A stretch of DNA of 64,000 nucleotides, from positions 8,784,501 to 8,848,500 of the forward strand of contig CM063288.1 in the NCBI GenBank assembly GCA_032173965.1, in the 5' to 3' direction. This stretch comes from Sitta carolinensis (Eukaryota > Chordata > Aves > Passeriformes > Sittidae). Below are positions 23,131-35,636 of the stretch, piece after piece; the stretch's first letter is position 1; each line of letters starts with the position of its first letter. The notes below the pieces were generated by a model that did not search any database, was not told the origin of the DNA, and saw nothing but the letters and a program-made list of their open reading frames with translations. The position numbers and the translations under genes are program-made.

Positions 23131-26100
23131 GTCCTTGTTTGGTCCAATTACCCCATAATAAACTCCCCGAGGACTATGGTACTGATGTGTGATTTGTATC
23201 CATCCTGAAATGCTATATTTATGTTTATAGATTGAGTTAGCAGTTCTAAGGGAGGGGAAAGGCTGCCTGAATCATTTAAAAATGGGAAAATCCATATATT
23301 TGAGACTTGGTATGAAATATTTGCTTTTGGGCTGTAACCTTGTGTACTACTAAACTGCTGTCTAAAGTAAATATTTACAGCCAAGTTGCAACAAGTCCTA
23401 AGAACATGTGATTTTCTGTGTGGAAACACTGACACATAAGGGTGCGACTTTCTCCCAGTAAAACACTGAGTTAATTGTAGGTTTTGTAAACGTTATCAAG
23501 CATAATCTTGAAATTAATTTTTAAGTGCTTGCTAATGATTTTTAAGCACGTATCAAGCAGCTGGTTTTGTGTCTGATTCCCAAGTTCTTAAGCAGACAAC
23601 TGTTTTCCTTTTAGTGACTTTGTCAGGCTTAACTTGGGATTAATTTGACTGCAGGTGTCAGATAAGCACAGTATTCTAGCAGCACTACCGAGAACCATGT
23701 GGACAAAATGCAGAAGCATGAAAGCACGTTGGTCAAAACTCTGAAAGATTGATGGAAGTGAGTTATGCCGCTTAAATATCCTTGTCTGCCTAGAAAAGCT
23801 AAACTTGCAAGAGGGGTGTAAGGTATGCTGCAGCTAGAGTTTTGCCACATTCCCTGTTAGCATAGATAACTGGTCAGGCTTTTTTTAATCACAATTTCTC
23901 TGTCGGCATAAAATCTAGCAAGTAAGCTTCATAAATCATGCAGTGACAGCTAGAGTGGTTGGCCAGTGCTAAACACAACTGGACTCTTCTTTTTAAGCCT
24001 TTGCTTCTTAGGTCGCCTGCGTCAGCAGTACTCTTCAACAAACATCTGCAGTTCATCTTATCGTTTGAAGAAATATATGAGTTTCTCCATCAGGGTGGTT
24101 TTTTTAGCTTCAGCTTCTTGATTTGTTTGAACACCATCTGCTACATATAAAATGCAGAGAATTTGTGAAATGTGCGTGCAGTGAGAAAATTTTAATTGTA
24201 TTAACCTTTCTCTTTTTGATCAAGATAACTTCTTGTATTCATCATCTCCTGATATGTTAAGTAAGCAAATAGACATGTATAAAATACTGCCCAGACATTT
24301 TCTTTAAGACCTTCTATCTCTATTGTACATGAACAGCTCGAACACAGAGCCAGAGTCTATCCCTTCCAGCATTTAAGAGTTATTTTAATACAGTTGGAGT
24401 TACACATCCAAAAAGAGTTTAGCAGTAGTAATCTCTTTTACAGATTTACTCTCATCCTATCACTCTGCACCTACGCGTGTATTATTTGCATTGGGAAAAA
24501 AAAAAAAAAAAAAACGAAGTTAATTATTCCTAGAATTAATGACCAGAAGACAAATAACTCTGTCGATGGCTGCAGCTCGCTGCCAGCAGCCGGGGCTGGG
24601 CTGAAATGTGTCATGGCATGCGATTGCCACAGGGTGGTAGGAGAAGTGCGGCTCCACGGCCACACCAGCCCGCAGAGGAGAAGGGAAAGTTTGGAAAGGG
24701 CGAAGGAGGAATCGTTTCCACTTAGTCTAAACAGAGGTATCAAAAATAAGGTTTAACTCATGGCAAATCCAGATGGTTAAACATTTGACCCATATCTAAT
24801 CCCTCTGCCAAGCGTGCACCACCACCATCACTGCTGTCATAACACTGCACAGGCACTTAAAATCTCTTCAGTTCCAAGAAGCAGCACGCGTTTTGGAGAA
24901 AATTAAATTTTAAAGCGTGTTGCAGAAATAGAAAACACGGTCCTGACAACATGTTATGGCTCCAGCTTTGAGAAGAGTGGTATCATATATACTAAAATAT
25001 TTCATTGGGACTGCAGCTCGCTGCTGTTCTGTGCAGTTTGTTATGATAATATTGTACAAAACATGGAGCAGTCCTTTGATCTTGTAAGATTGTTTCACTA
25101 AGACCTATTTATTTTACTTAACCATTTAATAAAAGGGTGGGGACTTTATTTGCCAGAGGAAAAAGAGATCAGAAAAAGAAGTTCTGCCTCTCCTGTTCAT
25201 TGTAGTGATTAGTCCTATTGGTTATTGATTACTGATGGTGAAATATGAAGGGGAAGGATCAAGTGACGCATATACAAACTAAATCCTTGGGTTTTGACAA
25301 TTGCCTTAATACCACTGATGTTCAGATTTACTTTCAAGGGCGTCTTACTTGAAACACAGAGTACTGCTCATTTATATTAGAGGCTATCAGAGACACCTTG
25401 ATAGAAAAATATATAAATAAATAAAATGTTAAAGTAGGAAATGTAGCATGTGTTTTATATAAATATAATATATATAACTTCCAAAAGCCTTCATGTTTTA
25501 TTTGGGGATTAATATAGTTATGTCCAACTAACAGATGAGGACATGAGAGGAATATCGAGCTCAGGACCTGCAGGGTATGGAACAAACTACATATTCAAAA
25601 ATGGGCAAGGTTTATGTAGTATAGTATCATGTTTTAAACAGTTCATAAAAGAAACCAAGTGACAACAGAGCAGTGTGGATGATATAAAATAATGTAAACC
25701 TTCCTTCAAATATCAAGCAATTTTTTTCTCTGCCTCAACTCACTTTCCACAACAGAGTGAAAAATCCATAGAGAATAAAACCAGTGATCCCTTTGAGCAA
25801 GGATACAAATTTACCTAGATATGTCAACCACACAGATTTATGGAACAAGTTTTTCACCCTGAAGAAAAAAGCCTTCTTGTCAGTCATCTATAAAAAAAAG
25901 CTGAAAATAAAACTCTCTGAGTTATTTTTATGTTTTAAGAATTACAAGAAATTTCTGTTAAGGGTTGTTGGGATTTTTTGGGGCATTTTTTTTTTCTTTA
26001 AGCTTTCCCATAACCATGGAATAGTTCTCTTCATGGATGTATAAGAAACACTTGTGTTGTGCTGCTATTAATGGTATGATTTGTTAGTGTACTTTTATGT

Positions 26101-26386
26101 ATGGAGTGTCTGCATCTGGTAAGGTCTACAACTGTACCTCCTTGACAGTGCCAGATGTTGTGAAGATAAAATACCTCCTGTGTGAGGAACTGCTGGAATC
26201 AGACTCCATGATAGGTGTTCTTAATACAGTTTAAAAAGGCATCTGTCTTAAAATAATTTCAACATCTTACTTTTCTATTTACTGTTTTGTCAGACCTTTC
26301 TTTTTACTGAGGAAATATTTTAGTGCCTCTCCTAAACTGATTTTAAAATTGCACTTCAGTTTCTTCCACGTTGTTTTTGTGGCTGC
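23131..26386. other. Non-coding stretch with a locally CpG-elevated patch at 24540-24720
   Basis: Nineteen A residues lie at 24496-24514. The next 180 bases hold about nine CpG sites and are GC-richer than their surroundings. A 120-codon frame crosses both, and its Lys run comes from the A tract. No gene is recognised. Frames at 25334-26044 are low-complexity Lys/Phe-rich strings. Confidence 0.5.
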
Positions 26387-26428
26387 TTTTTTTTTTTTTT
26401 TTTTTTGGTTTTGTTTGTTTGTTTGTTC
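26387..26428. repeat. (T)20 followed by (GTTT)n
   Basis: Twenty T residues at 26387-26406 are followed by GG and about four GTTT units ending at 26428. Read on the minus strand it is (AAAC)n joined to poly-A. It may be a degraded retroposon tail or a simple repeat; no parent element is recognised beside it. Confidence 0.85.
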
Positions 26429-28741
26429 GGTTTTTTTAATTCTAAATTACTTCCCTAATGGAAGGTAGAAAAGGAAGAAAAAGTTTACTGTGGTACTCAG
26501 CTGAGGTTAACCATATTGGCTCAACCAAGAGAGAAGCAATTGTCAGCAGGTATTTTTAAACCAGGTTAGCCATGAAAGAGCATGGAAAATAATGAGTCTG
26601 AATTTAGCCCAGATTTGTTCAAAACATTACAGAGGGGAGACAAGAGGGCTGATAGAAGGCAGGAGAAGAGCCCTGCTTCCCTATCATACCCCATAACTCA
26701 CTGCATTGTCAACCTCTTAAAATAGTAATGATACTTGACCCTTATTAGTATTTCTGGGCAATATATGAGCTTGAGTTTCCTTGGGTGAAAGATAATGCCT
26801 TAGACCACCCTTTAGACCACCATTCTATCTAGTTATAGTACATATTAATGTTATTCTTGGGTCATTTAACTTACTCTCAGTGAAGAGTGGAGAATGGTGC
26901 TAAGCTGTAAATCAGCTCTGTCCTGCAATGGATTTGTGCCATAAGAGATCATCTTGAAAATTCCAGCCCTGCCTGACCATGGTAAAGAGATTATGGTATG
27001 TAAAAATTCTGCTAAACATAGCTTGTTTCATTTTTGTGCTTCTCTGCTTGTCTGGACAGTGAGGAAATGTTAAGATCCATTATGGTGGACAGTGCACTGA
27101 AAAGGAATATTGCTATAATAAACCCCCCAGGGCTGAAACTTTTACCATATGTGGTTAAACTCCCCATCTTTTCTAAAGGTGAGCTGCGGCAGTGAGGAAA
27201 TTATTAAAGAAGGCCACTGATACTGTGCATAAAAATTATTTTTTTAATCCTCAGGGAAAAAGAAATGAGTTCATAAATGTATTGTGCTTAAAAGGTATCC
27301 TCTGAGTGCCAGTGTTCACACCCCAAATGACAGACTGAAACGTTCAGTGGCATTAGTCCATTTAACTAAATCCTGATTGCTTGAGATGAATTCATTTAAA
27401 AAGCAAATGTACTGCTACTCCCTTAGCAAAGGTTTCACTAACTATTTCTCGAAATCATAAATATTTTTTCCACACTGCTCTGGCAAACAAATAATGTTTA
27501 CCTTCAGCTTCCTAGAGAAGATTTACAGATAAGTCCCTAGTCTGTTTTGCAGATGTGCCTTGGTGAATTTTACAGTAATATATACTGTCATCACAGTTGT
27601 CTTCAAATCTTTGAAATCACTTATGCCTTTTACAATACATATTTAATTGAATGTCTAGCTAGCAGATATGTATATGTATCTCACATTTGTGGGTGGGCAT
27701 GTGTGTGCCTAATACATATATTTAGCACTCAAACATGGTACGATGAGTGATTGAGAAATGCCTAAGAGAGAGATATTTTATACATGCACATAGAGTCAGA
27801 AAATGCGTAATCTCCTGAAACAGCCTGAGACGGAGAGGAAAGTGCAGAGACATCTGCAAATTAACAAATCATCTATCTTTGGGGTCATTCACAAATTAGT
27901 TTTGCAGAATAAGAAAGAACAAAAACATAATTCTGACGAGCATTTGTTCTGGCTATTTATCACATGAAATTGTGTAACAATATTAGACACAGGAATTTTT
28001 GCTCAGCTTATTCCTTATAGTATTACCATGATTCCACAACTTGGCGCAGATGTTTCATGCTGAATAATGTCCTTTAGCTGACATTTGTGCTCTCACTGTC
28101 GAACTTTTAAGTAGCTGTGATGCATATATTCCATAGGAACTCTATGGGGGACAAGGGGAAGGTAAATAAAAAACAAAATCTGTTTTAGGAAAGGAAACTT
28201 TAAAAACCTCTTCACCTCCTGCATAAGCGGAGGATTGGCCGCATTAAATTTGCTATTTTTTATAGCTACTTCTAATTTAAATTATTGCTCAGTAACAGTG
28301 GCTTTTGAGGAAACCAGAATATTCCTGGGATTTAGTCAGTCTTTGGAAGTGTGAGTGCTTCCCTGCTGCAGGGAGGATGGCATGTCCCTCGCTTGAGACA
28401 TATACCAAAATCTATTTCACAGGGTACGCTTATTGTTAATTTTATTGCTTGAATGGAGCAAACGGTTGTATTTATACCTCAAAAACTGTTTTTATTAGAT
28501 TAATTGAACAAGTTTGAAGTTCATTTTTCCCTATTAATCATTTAAGAACAAAATCCTAAGTCTTAAAAGAGCAATTTACTTTTGAATTAAGGTAAAGAAA
28601 ATTTCATATTAAGTAAAACAGAAATTAATTTGCTATCACAATAGGAACATTGTTCAAAAAAGTCATACAATCAGTATATTGATTCCCTCAATGCATATTT
28701 TTCATTTATTGGTGTTATAAGATTATGGTCTAGCCTGCAGG
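26429..28741. other. Non-coding stretch with a conserved-looking segment at 27980-28480
   Basis: No gene is recognised. A 12-bp near-duplicate (TTAGACCACC) lies at 26800-26822. From 27980 to 28480 the sequence is repeat-free and contains a small hairpin CCATAG-GAACT-CTATGG at 28131-28147 and a CpG-containing string near 28228-28240. It reads like conserved non-coding DNA, unproven. The 67-codon frame at 27547-27750 shows no domain. Confidence 0.4.
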
Positions 28742-28824
28742 AAAAAAAAAAAAAAAAAAAAAAAAAAAAGAAAGAAAAATGAAAACAAAAAGAAAAAGAA
28801 AAAAAATTTTTTAAAAAAAAGAGA
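28742..28824. repeat. (A)28 tract and A-rich tail
   Basis: Twenty-eight uninterrupted A residues at 28742-28769, followed by about 55 bases of A-rich sequence with scattered G. No recognisable retroposed gene precedes it on the plus strand. Confidence 0.9.
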
Positions 28825-30234
28825 GACTAAGAAAAAAACTGAAACTGTGCATAAGTATGGAATATTATTAGTTTTATCCTGGCAAAATAATTTTATAAGT
28901 ATGCCTTAATTTGGAATTAGTCACATTAATTCTAAATTTTTAATTAATTTCTTTTTGTGCTTAAAGCAGTATTACTTTCTTATTTGTGTGCCTTTAGAAA
29001 ATTGCCAAAGAATTTTCAGGAATTTATATTAAATTCTTCATGGAACTCACAAAAAGATATGTACTGAAAACACAGTATATAAGCATTTTGATCAAATTAA
29101 TAAATTTTTCATTTGTAAGTCATCCTAGATGTTTGTGAATACATTTCAGCATGAAACTTCAGTAGATTTTGAACAAGTTTGTTAAGGATCGAATTCCCTA
29201 CTGGCCTAGTTCCACTGAAATCAGTGAAATTATTTCAGAGGAGAATTTGATTCTTCATTACTGTGCATTTTTCAAATTTCCAATAATGTTATGCATGCCC
29301 TGCAATTTCCTATGTTTATATAATACATTGCAAATACACCAAAATTGTGTTTTATTCCTCTGCAAAACAAAAAAAAAGGGGGTAGGTGGGACAAAATAAA
29401 AATCTTATTTCTACTATTTTCTGAACTTTTTGGGGCCAGTTCACATAAGACAAAACCCCAGGAGGCTCAGTGCATATTCACTCTTAGGCCAGCATATCCA
29501 ATGCACTCTTTAGTCTTAGATTAAGGAATTAAAGCACTGCAAATGAATTTCACATCCAAAATCATTCAATTTGTCCCCTTTGTCTTCTAGAATCCTAAGC
29601 ATATGGGACCACACTAAGTATAGCAAAAATAGCTGCTGCTATAATCATAATTAGTACCTATTAGCCCTTCCTAGGTGCAAAACCCCAGTGATGAGAGCAC
29701 AGCACGAGAACGTAGATAGAAGAGGATTTGAAGTCTCTGTAGTGCAGGGCTGTTATTGCTGCCCTTGCAGGTTCACCAAACGCAGCGAGTGAGAGGGAAT
29801 TGCTGGGCTTGGGAACCAGGTCCTACGTGCCTTTCCCATACACACAAAGATGTACAGACTGAGATCTTTTTTACCTCCTTGCTGAGCCATTTCTTCTTGT
29901 CCAAATATGCTTTCTATAAAAACCTGCTCATACATTTCTAATCATTTTTAAGGGATAGCATTATTAATTTTTAATAGCTTAGGTATTAAAATTTGTTTTT
30001 CAGGATGATGGAGACTTTTTTTTATTCTTAGTCACATAGTGGATAGCAGCTGTTTTACACAGGCTGGAACTATTCAATGACCAACTTAATGTCTGAACTT
30101 TTTGATTAATTATTTTGGCAGGCTTGTCTTTGGTAATATGTGTAGGTTAGACGCAGATTTCAGCCTCCTTTCTGCAAATCGCTGAAGTTATAGGCAATAA
30201 CAGATCTAAAAGGCATTGTCAATGAAAATTAGAA

Positions 30235-30235
<1 letters not shown>
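28825..30235. other. AT-rich non-coding stretch with a possible palindromic repeat relic at 29185-29255
   Basis: The string TAGTTCCACTGAAATCAGTG near 29208-29227 resembles the centre of the same ancient repeat group seen at 1099 and 17045, with CCACTGAAATCAGTG in place of the palindromic core. Support is weak. No gene is recognised. A short A run lies at 29371-29378. Confidence 0.4.
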
Positions 30236-30271
<36 letters not shown>

Positions 30272-30360
30272 AAAAGAAAAGAAAAGAAAAGAAAAGAAAA
30301 GAAAAGAAAAGAAAAGAAAAGAAAAGAAAAGAAAAGAAAAAGAAAAGAAAAGAAAAGAAA
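30236..30360 (+). repeat. (A)34 followed by (GAAAA)n, about 18 copies
   Basis: Thirty-four A residues at 30236-30269 pass into a pure GAAAA pentamer array to 30360, with one extra A near 30340 that shifts the phase. The long Lys/Arg/Glu-rich plus-strand frame and the Phe/Ser/Leu-rich minus-strand frame through it are repeat artefacts. Length is likely polymorphic. Confidence 0.95.
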
Positions 30361-30572
30361 ACCCACGAGCCACAAGTAATGTTTTCAAAAGCAGAGATTC
30401 TAAATTGTGCATGAAAAATCAGCGAGGACCGGTATTTCTGCACGGGAAAATGGGAAAATGTGCCCCTGCGTGTAAGCAGGTCTGCGTGGAGCGCGGCTCG
30501 CCCCGGCGGGACACGGCTGCCCGGGCCGGGGCAGAGCGGACCGGGAGCCGGAGCGGAGCCAGCCCCGCTCGG
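30361..30572. other. GC- and CpG-rich unique segment before the minisatellite
   Basis: After about 90 bases of ordinary sequence, the DNA from 30480 becomes strongly GC-rich with dense CpG (for example GGAGCGCGGCTCGCCCCGGC at 30487-30506). It forms the left part of a small island that continues through the minisatellite to about 30990. No promoter element or coding exon is recognised. The open frames through it continue into flanking repeats. Confidence 0.5.
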
Positions 30573-30905
30573 GGCCACTGCCCACCATCCCGGGAAAGGG
30601 ACAGCGCAGGGACACGGCCACCCCATCCCGGGAAAGGGACAGCGCAGGGACACGGCCACTCCATCCCGGGAAAGGGACAGCGCAGGGACACGGCCAACCC
30701 ATCCCGGGAAAGGGACAGCGCAGGGACACGGCCAACCCATCCCGGGAAAGGGACAGCGCAGGGACACGGCCAACCCATCCCGGGAAAGGGACAGCGCAGG
30801 GACATGGCTACCCCATCCCGGGAAAGGGACAGCGCAGGGACACGGCCAACCCATCCCGGGAAAGGGACAGCGCAGGGATACGGTCCCCAGCAAGGGACAG
30901 CGCAG
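30573..30905. repeat. 38-bp GC-rich minisatellite, about 8 units
   Basis: The marker AAAGGG recurs at 30595, 30633, 30671, 30709, 30747, 30785, 30823 and 30861, an exact 38-base period. A partial unit precedes the array and a diverged half unit follows it. Units 3, 4 and 5 are identical and unit 7 matches them. Unit 1, unit 2 and unit 6 differ by one to three bases in the GGCCAACCC segment, and unit 8 decays after CAGGGATACGG. Because 38 is not a multiple of three, any open frame translates as a 38-residue super-repeat over three units. Those frames (30216-31079 plus; 30219-30934 minus) are therefore repeat translations, not evidence of a protein. Confidence 0.95.
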
Positions 30906-31000
30906 CCCCGATCCCCGCACCTGGATCCCCGCACAGTGTCAGGGCTGACACCGGGCGGGGACCTCCCAGCTCTCTCCCCTCCGCCCGCCGGAGCTGCATC
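30906..31000. other. GC-rich right flank of the minisatellite island
   Basis: Unique GC-rich sequence with CCCCGCAC and CCGCCCGCCGGAG strings links the minisatellite to an A tract at 31001. It continues the CpG-rich island. No gene or promoter element is recognised. Confidence 0.5.
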
Positions 31001-31019
31001 AAAAAAAAAAAAAAAAAAA
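31001..31019 (+). repeat. Homopolymer (A)19
   Basis: Nineteen A residues directly after GAGCTGCATC, forming the abrupt right end of the GC-rich island. AT-rich sequence resumes beyond. Confidence 0.92.
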
Positions 31020-33519
31020 TCCCATCTCCCTGCTCAGGGTCAAACATTTGGCCGTTGCAAGCAGTTCTCAAAAATCTGAGTCTGTCGTTTTGTTCAGGGC
31101 TCCACGTTATCCCCCTTGGCTTCAAGCATAAAATCAGGTGAGAGCCAGAGACAGCTCATAAAAGCGAAGTCACATATGATAAGGAGAGTATAGATATCAT
31201 AACCTGCATGTGAAGGAGAAGGGAACAAGGTTATGATCATTGTCTGAGGAGATCTGTTCAAACAATGTAATAGAAAGCTGCCCCCTTTAAACAAACGTTA
31301 AACTTTTGCTAGAGGGTTACAATTTACAGTTCCAGCATGATCTTTTGAGGTGCTGTGGATACATTTAATATAAAGATGTCTATACACTTTCCCAAATGCA
31401 AGGCATATCCTGCACCACAAGCTCTTCAGCTACTTTTTTTAATCAATAGCTCATAAGTATTCATTGAAACATATGCTGGTATTCTAACCACTAAACTTAT
31501 GAGGGAATAGCTACATCCATATTAAAAATCAACATTTACTTTTGAGTGTTTTTTTGAAAATGACAAAACATTGTGGCTCTTAAAGGAATTTTAATTTATT
31601 TCGAGAGAGTTGGATATATGTTATATACGCTGCTACCAATTTTTCCAAATAATGAAACCAATGAAATCTTTGCTTTTAAGAAAGCAAAGCAAAACTGTGA
31701 TTTAAGAGCCAGGTCCACCACATGAATATGCAAAGGAGACAAGGGAAACTTCACCTCCTCTGCAAAGAGCTGCCCAGCCCGACCCTTACCCACAGCCCGC
31801 TTCTTTTGCAGCCAGCCCCTGCCACCACCATTCATTTTCCAGCAATTATCCCAGGATGAAGGTTAGCTGGTCACCTAGATTTGCAAAGGAAAATATTCTT
31901 TAAAAGGTGAAAGCTTTCCTGCGTGTGGAAACATTTTGATTGCTATTAAAGAAATGACTACTCAAAGCCTAGATATAATTAAAAGATTGGGTGTATTTTT
32001 TCATACACTGACTGGTCTACATGCCTGAAAACATGTCATCTTCATTGTGATTTATTTTGCAGATTAAATAATGCACTAGTTTTTCTTGAGAGTGATCTCT
32101 ATTTAATTTATTACCTGAAAAACAGATTAATTTCCTTCAAAATTTTTAATAATATATTGTACAAGCCCAAAGAAAAAAAAGTAGATACTTAAAGGGCAAA
32201 ATAACTGACATGTTGCATACAGACCTGGATACTGAGTTCTGAAAACTTGGACAGACTTAAATGATCATGCAATATTATAGTCAATAATTCACAACTCCTG
32301 CATATCTCTTGATGCAAAAGTTATTACCTTGCCTATTTTTTAATAAAAAGATATGAAGGTAAATGGAGATGGAAGGCCAATATGGTTAAAGGAATTATGG
32401 GAATTGACTGATCCTTCCTTGGCAGTGTTGGCAGAAGAAGAAAAGTGTCATCTACCCCAACTGAAATCCTCAAGCCTAATATCCCCCTACTTGGAGATTT
32501 TTCTGCACTATTAAGAAATTGGCTCAGTGTCCTGTTCAAAGGAAATCTCATCCCTGAGATCTCATCCCCATTGTAGACTGACATGTCCACGGTGAAGGGG
32601 CTGCATAGGGCCCCCATAGCTCCCAGTCCTAGAGGAGGAGCAGCCCTGTCCCAGTCTTTGGGCTCAGAACCTCCCCCAGGAGCAGAGCCCAGAGGTCCAT
32701 GTCCCCCAGGGAGAGGAGGGAATTGAGGTCTCCCTTCCCTGGCTCTGTGTTTGGGCTAATGAGCATAAAAGCCCAACTTAGCAAACCACCTCCTGCTTAT
32801 TTGCTTCTTTTTGATCCCAAACTTGCTCAAAAATCTCCAACCACACAATTCAAAATAATTCAGTCTTAATTTTGAAGTCGTTGCCAGGTGAGCAAAATGC
32901 AATTTTTTGGCTCATGCCCTCCTTTCAAAAACAGTTCACTCTGAACAATCCAAGGCTGTCTAGCACATTATTGGGCAATTCTTCTAGTCTGGAACAAAAT
33001 AATCTGGAAGTGATTTTTAGCCCTGCCCCCCCCCCATACATTCCCAAGTAGCTCCTCCTCCCAGGTGTTAATCTTTCTGCTGCCCAAGTCAGTTTTGGCT
33101 GCTGTGATGGTGTTATTTCCACATCTTCAGAACAGTTACTACAAAAGGAGTCAGCTGTGCCCCTTGTAGCTTCAAGGGATCTCTGAAGGTGACTTACAGC
33201 AACAAGTGTATTCTAGAGGGACACTCATTGGGCAGCACTGCATCACCAATTAGACCAGGAAGTTAGTTTTCCCTCAGTTTCCTTACATTTTCCATATCAG
33301 TCCATGTGCAGCTCACTGCAAAGGAGCGTCTTCATGCATTGGACATTCTCCATGTAGTTGCATTGTCCAAATGATTTTTTACTTGAATGATGTACTTCCC
33401 CAAAGGAATAAAATAAAAATATACAATGCCACAGTAATTGACAGTCCAGGATTTTGCTGCATTGTCATGTATTGTAACTGCATATTCGTATTCTCCACAT
33501 GCAGCTTATTCCACAATAG

Positions 33520-33521
<2 letters not shown>
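31020..33521. other. AT-rich non-coding stretch with a (C)10 run
   Basis: No gene is recognised. A moderately GC-rich segment lies at 32550-32760 and a run of ten C at 33026-33035. Frames of up to 94 codons have no domains. Confidence 0.55.
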
Positions 33522-33561
<40 letters not shown>

Positions 33562-33572
33562 AAGAAAGAAAG
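33522..33572 (+). repeat. (A)38 followed by (GAAA)n
   Basis: Thirty-eight A residues at 33522-33559 followed by about three GAAA units. It resembles the layout at 30236 (A tract grading into an AnG array). No retroposed gene is recognised upstream. Confidence 0.92.
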
Positions 33573-35633
33573 ATGGAAAAAAGAATGAAGGAAAAAAATT
33601 ATACACATTAACAATTCTCCTGCTTCCTCCTCTCCCCCACAAGCTCAAGGAAACTCAATACCATGGTCAACACTCAGACCAAGCCCCTGTGTGGTAGCAA
33701 GTTGAAGAGCTGGCTACGAGCTGTGCTGGTCCATATTTCGACTCAGTTCACCTTCTGACTGATATCTGCTTTATTTAACTACATACTCAGAATTTCCTTA
33801 AACCAAAGCAAACCAAATCCTGATGTGCATTGTTGGTTCTGCCTTTGGTTTGCTTGTTTCTTTGCAGATTAACCAAATTAGCATGGAGTAATTACGTTTT
33901 ATTAGACAGATTTCTGGGGTACATTTTGAGGGATATGCAGAAATCTTTTAAGTTTGAATGTGACATTGGTCACTAAATTCAGGCATTTTCACCAAAGACT
34001 GCAGTTAGGTTGTTGGTTTGGGTCTGGATCACATTCAAGTTGGATGTGACTCAAGCTCCTTGTAACAGATGACTCCCTTATCCTGAATTTCAGCAGATGG
34101 TTTTAGAGCATCTAGCCTGGGTCTCTAGAACCAAACTCAGGTTGAATCATGGCTTAAGAGTGACAAGTGTGGCTGAGGTGTGGCCATCAAATGCCATTGT
34201 GTGTTTGCACAACATTGGCACTGAAGATCTGACCTCATGACCAATGTTTTTACACAACGCACTCTATTTGGACTTCATGCAGTGTAGGGTCTTCAGTTTT
34301 CTCCAGAAACTGTGAGACTCTGTTATATGTACACCAGAGCTGCCTGGAAAGCTGTGGTCATCTACAAAACAATTGCAATGTTTCCATTCTTTTTTTCTTT
34401 CCTTCTTTTTGTTAAAACCGAATCTTTAAAATTCTTTTCTTCAGATTAAAAAACTCTTACACCTGCAGAAACAGAGCTGTTTGTTCACAACCACTTAATG
34501 TAAATATACACTAACTTGCTTTGTACTCCTTTAGTTTTGGGGTGGGTTTTTTAAGTATATTGCTCAGAAACCATCAGGAAGCCTAAAGGCTGATATTTGC
34601 CTACAAACAAATCCACCAGGAGTGTGCAACTCTGCAAAACTCCCTTTGGGGACCATGGAGGAAGCACTGCCAGGAGCATTCATCCCCAACCCCACCCTCT
34701 CCTCAGCTCCCTGCTTGAGACAGCTGCTCCCTGAAGTGCCCACTGCTTCGGGGGTGTGACCTGGGTGCTCCAGGCTGGACACAGGGGCCTGACCCCCTGT
34801 GGGCCACAGAACAGACAAGGCAGGGGGACAGCTCAGCCTGAAGGCACATAAGCAATCTCCATCAGCACCTGAGCTGCCTATGAGTCAGGTAGTCCAGCAG
34901 CAGCCTCTCCCCCTAATTGTTTACCCTCTGTAATTAATTAAAGATGAACTTGCAAGTAAAACCCCACACTCCCAAGTTTTCAATGCATTCAGTATCCAGA
35001 GCTGGCAACTTTTCTCCAGCAGCTCTCTAATAAATACCATCCACAGGAGTTTCTGCACAATTTCTGCGTTGCAGGCTCAGCTCAGGCTGTGCTTGCAACA
35101 CAGTTTCCAGCTGCTCCAGTTTGTGCGAGGAGCAAAAAGCATTTATGAAGCTTCAGCAGCAGTTTATAAATAGTCACATGATGAACAGTGGGTTGTGCTG
35201 GGTACAAGAAAATTCAGCAGAGGCATCACCACAGAGAATGTTATTGCTTATTAGGAGCTAACAGGGGCCTGAGGAATGTTTCCCAGCGTGGCAGCTTTCT
35301 GCAGATCAGTGTCCTCCTGCATAGGCATGGTGCGTCTCCCTGCTGGGCTTCCCAGTGCCTGCGGTGGTGCCGCGGCAGACGTGGGATGTGGAGCAAGGAG
35401 GAAATCCCACACCCAGGGCCTGGGGTGTGAGTCACTGTGGCCACACAGGGAGCCCCAATGTGCCTACCGAGCACCCCGCAGCCTGTCACACCCCGGACCC
35501 AGAGGGTCACTCCAGCCTGGTTCACCTGAGGAGCAGGCGGTCCCACACTGAGCAAATCCCCAGAGTGCCGGGAGGTTTCCTTCCTCTACAGCACCAACTG
35601 TGTAAAGGATACTGCATTTAGATCACAGAATCT

Positions 35634-35636
<3 letters not shown>
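33573..35636. other. Non-coding stretch, GC-richer from 34600
   Basis: No gene is recognised. Between 35188 and 35621 three overlapping frames of 80-104 codons lie on both strands of a GC-rich segment, a pattern expected from stop-poor composition. An acceptor-like CTTGTTTCTTTGCAG ends near 33867, with no paired donor that I can support. Confidence 0.5.

Noticed and set aside
30573..30905. Possible CRISPR-like array
   Set aside because: Units are contiguous with no unique spacers, and the DNA is from a vertebrate. It is a minisatellite.
30219..30934. Minus-strand frames of 233 and 171 codons with Pro/Cys/Ala-rich repeats
   Set aside because: Same repeat DNA read on the other strand; no unique coding segment or domain.
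30216..31079. Plus-strand frame of 287 codons, Lys/Arg-rich then Gly/Arg/Pro-rich repeats
   Set aside because: It is the translation of the A tract, the GAAAA array and the 38-bp minisatellite. The other frames are equally open because 38 is not divisible by three.
35188..35621. Three overlapping frames of 80-104 codons on both strands
   Set aside because: GC-rich, stop-poor sequence gives this pattern by chance; no splice sites or domains.
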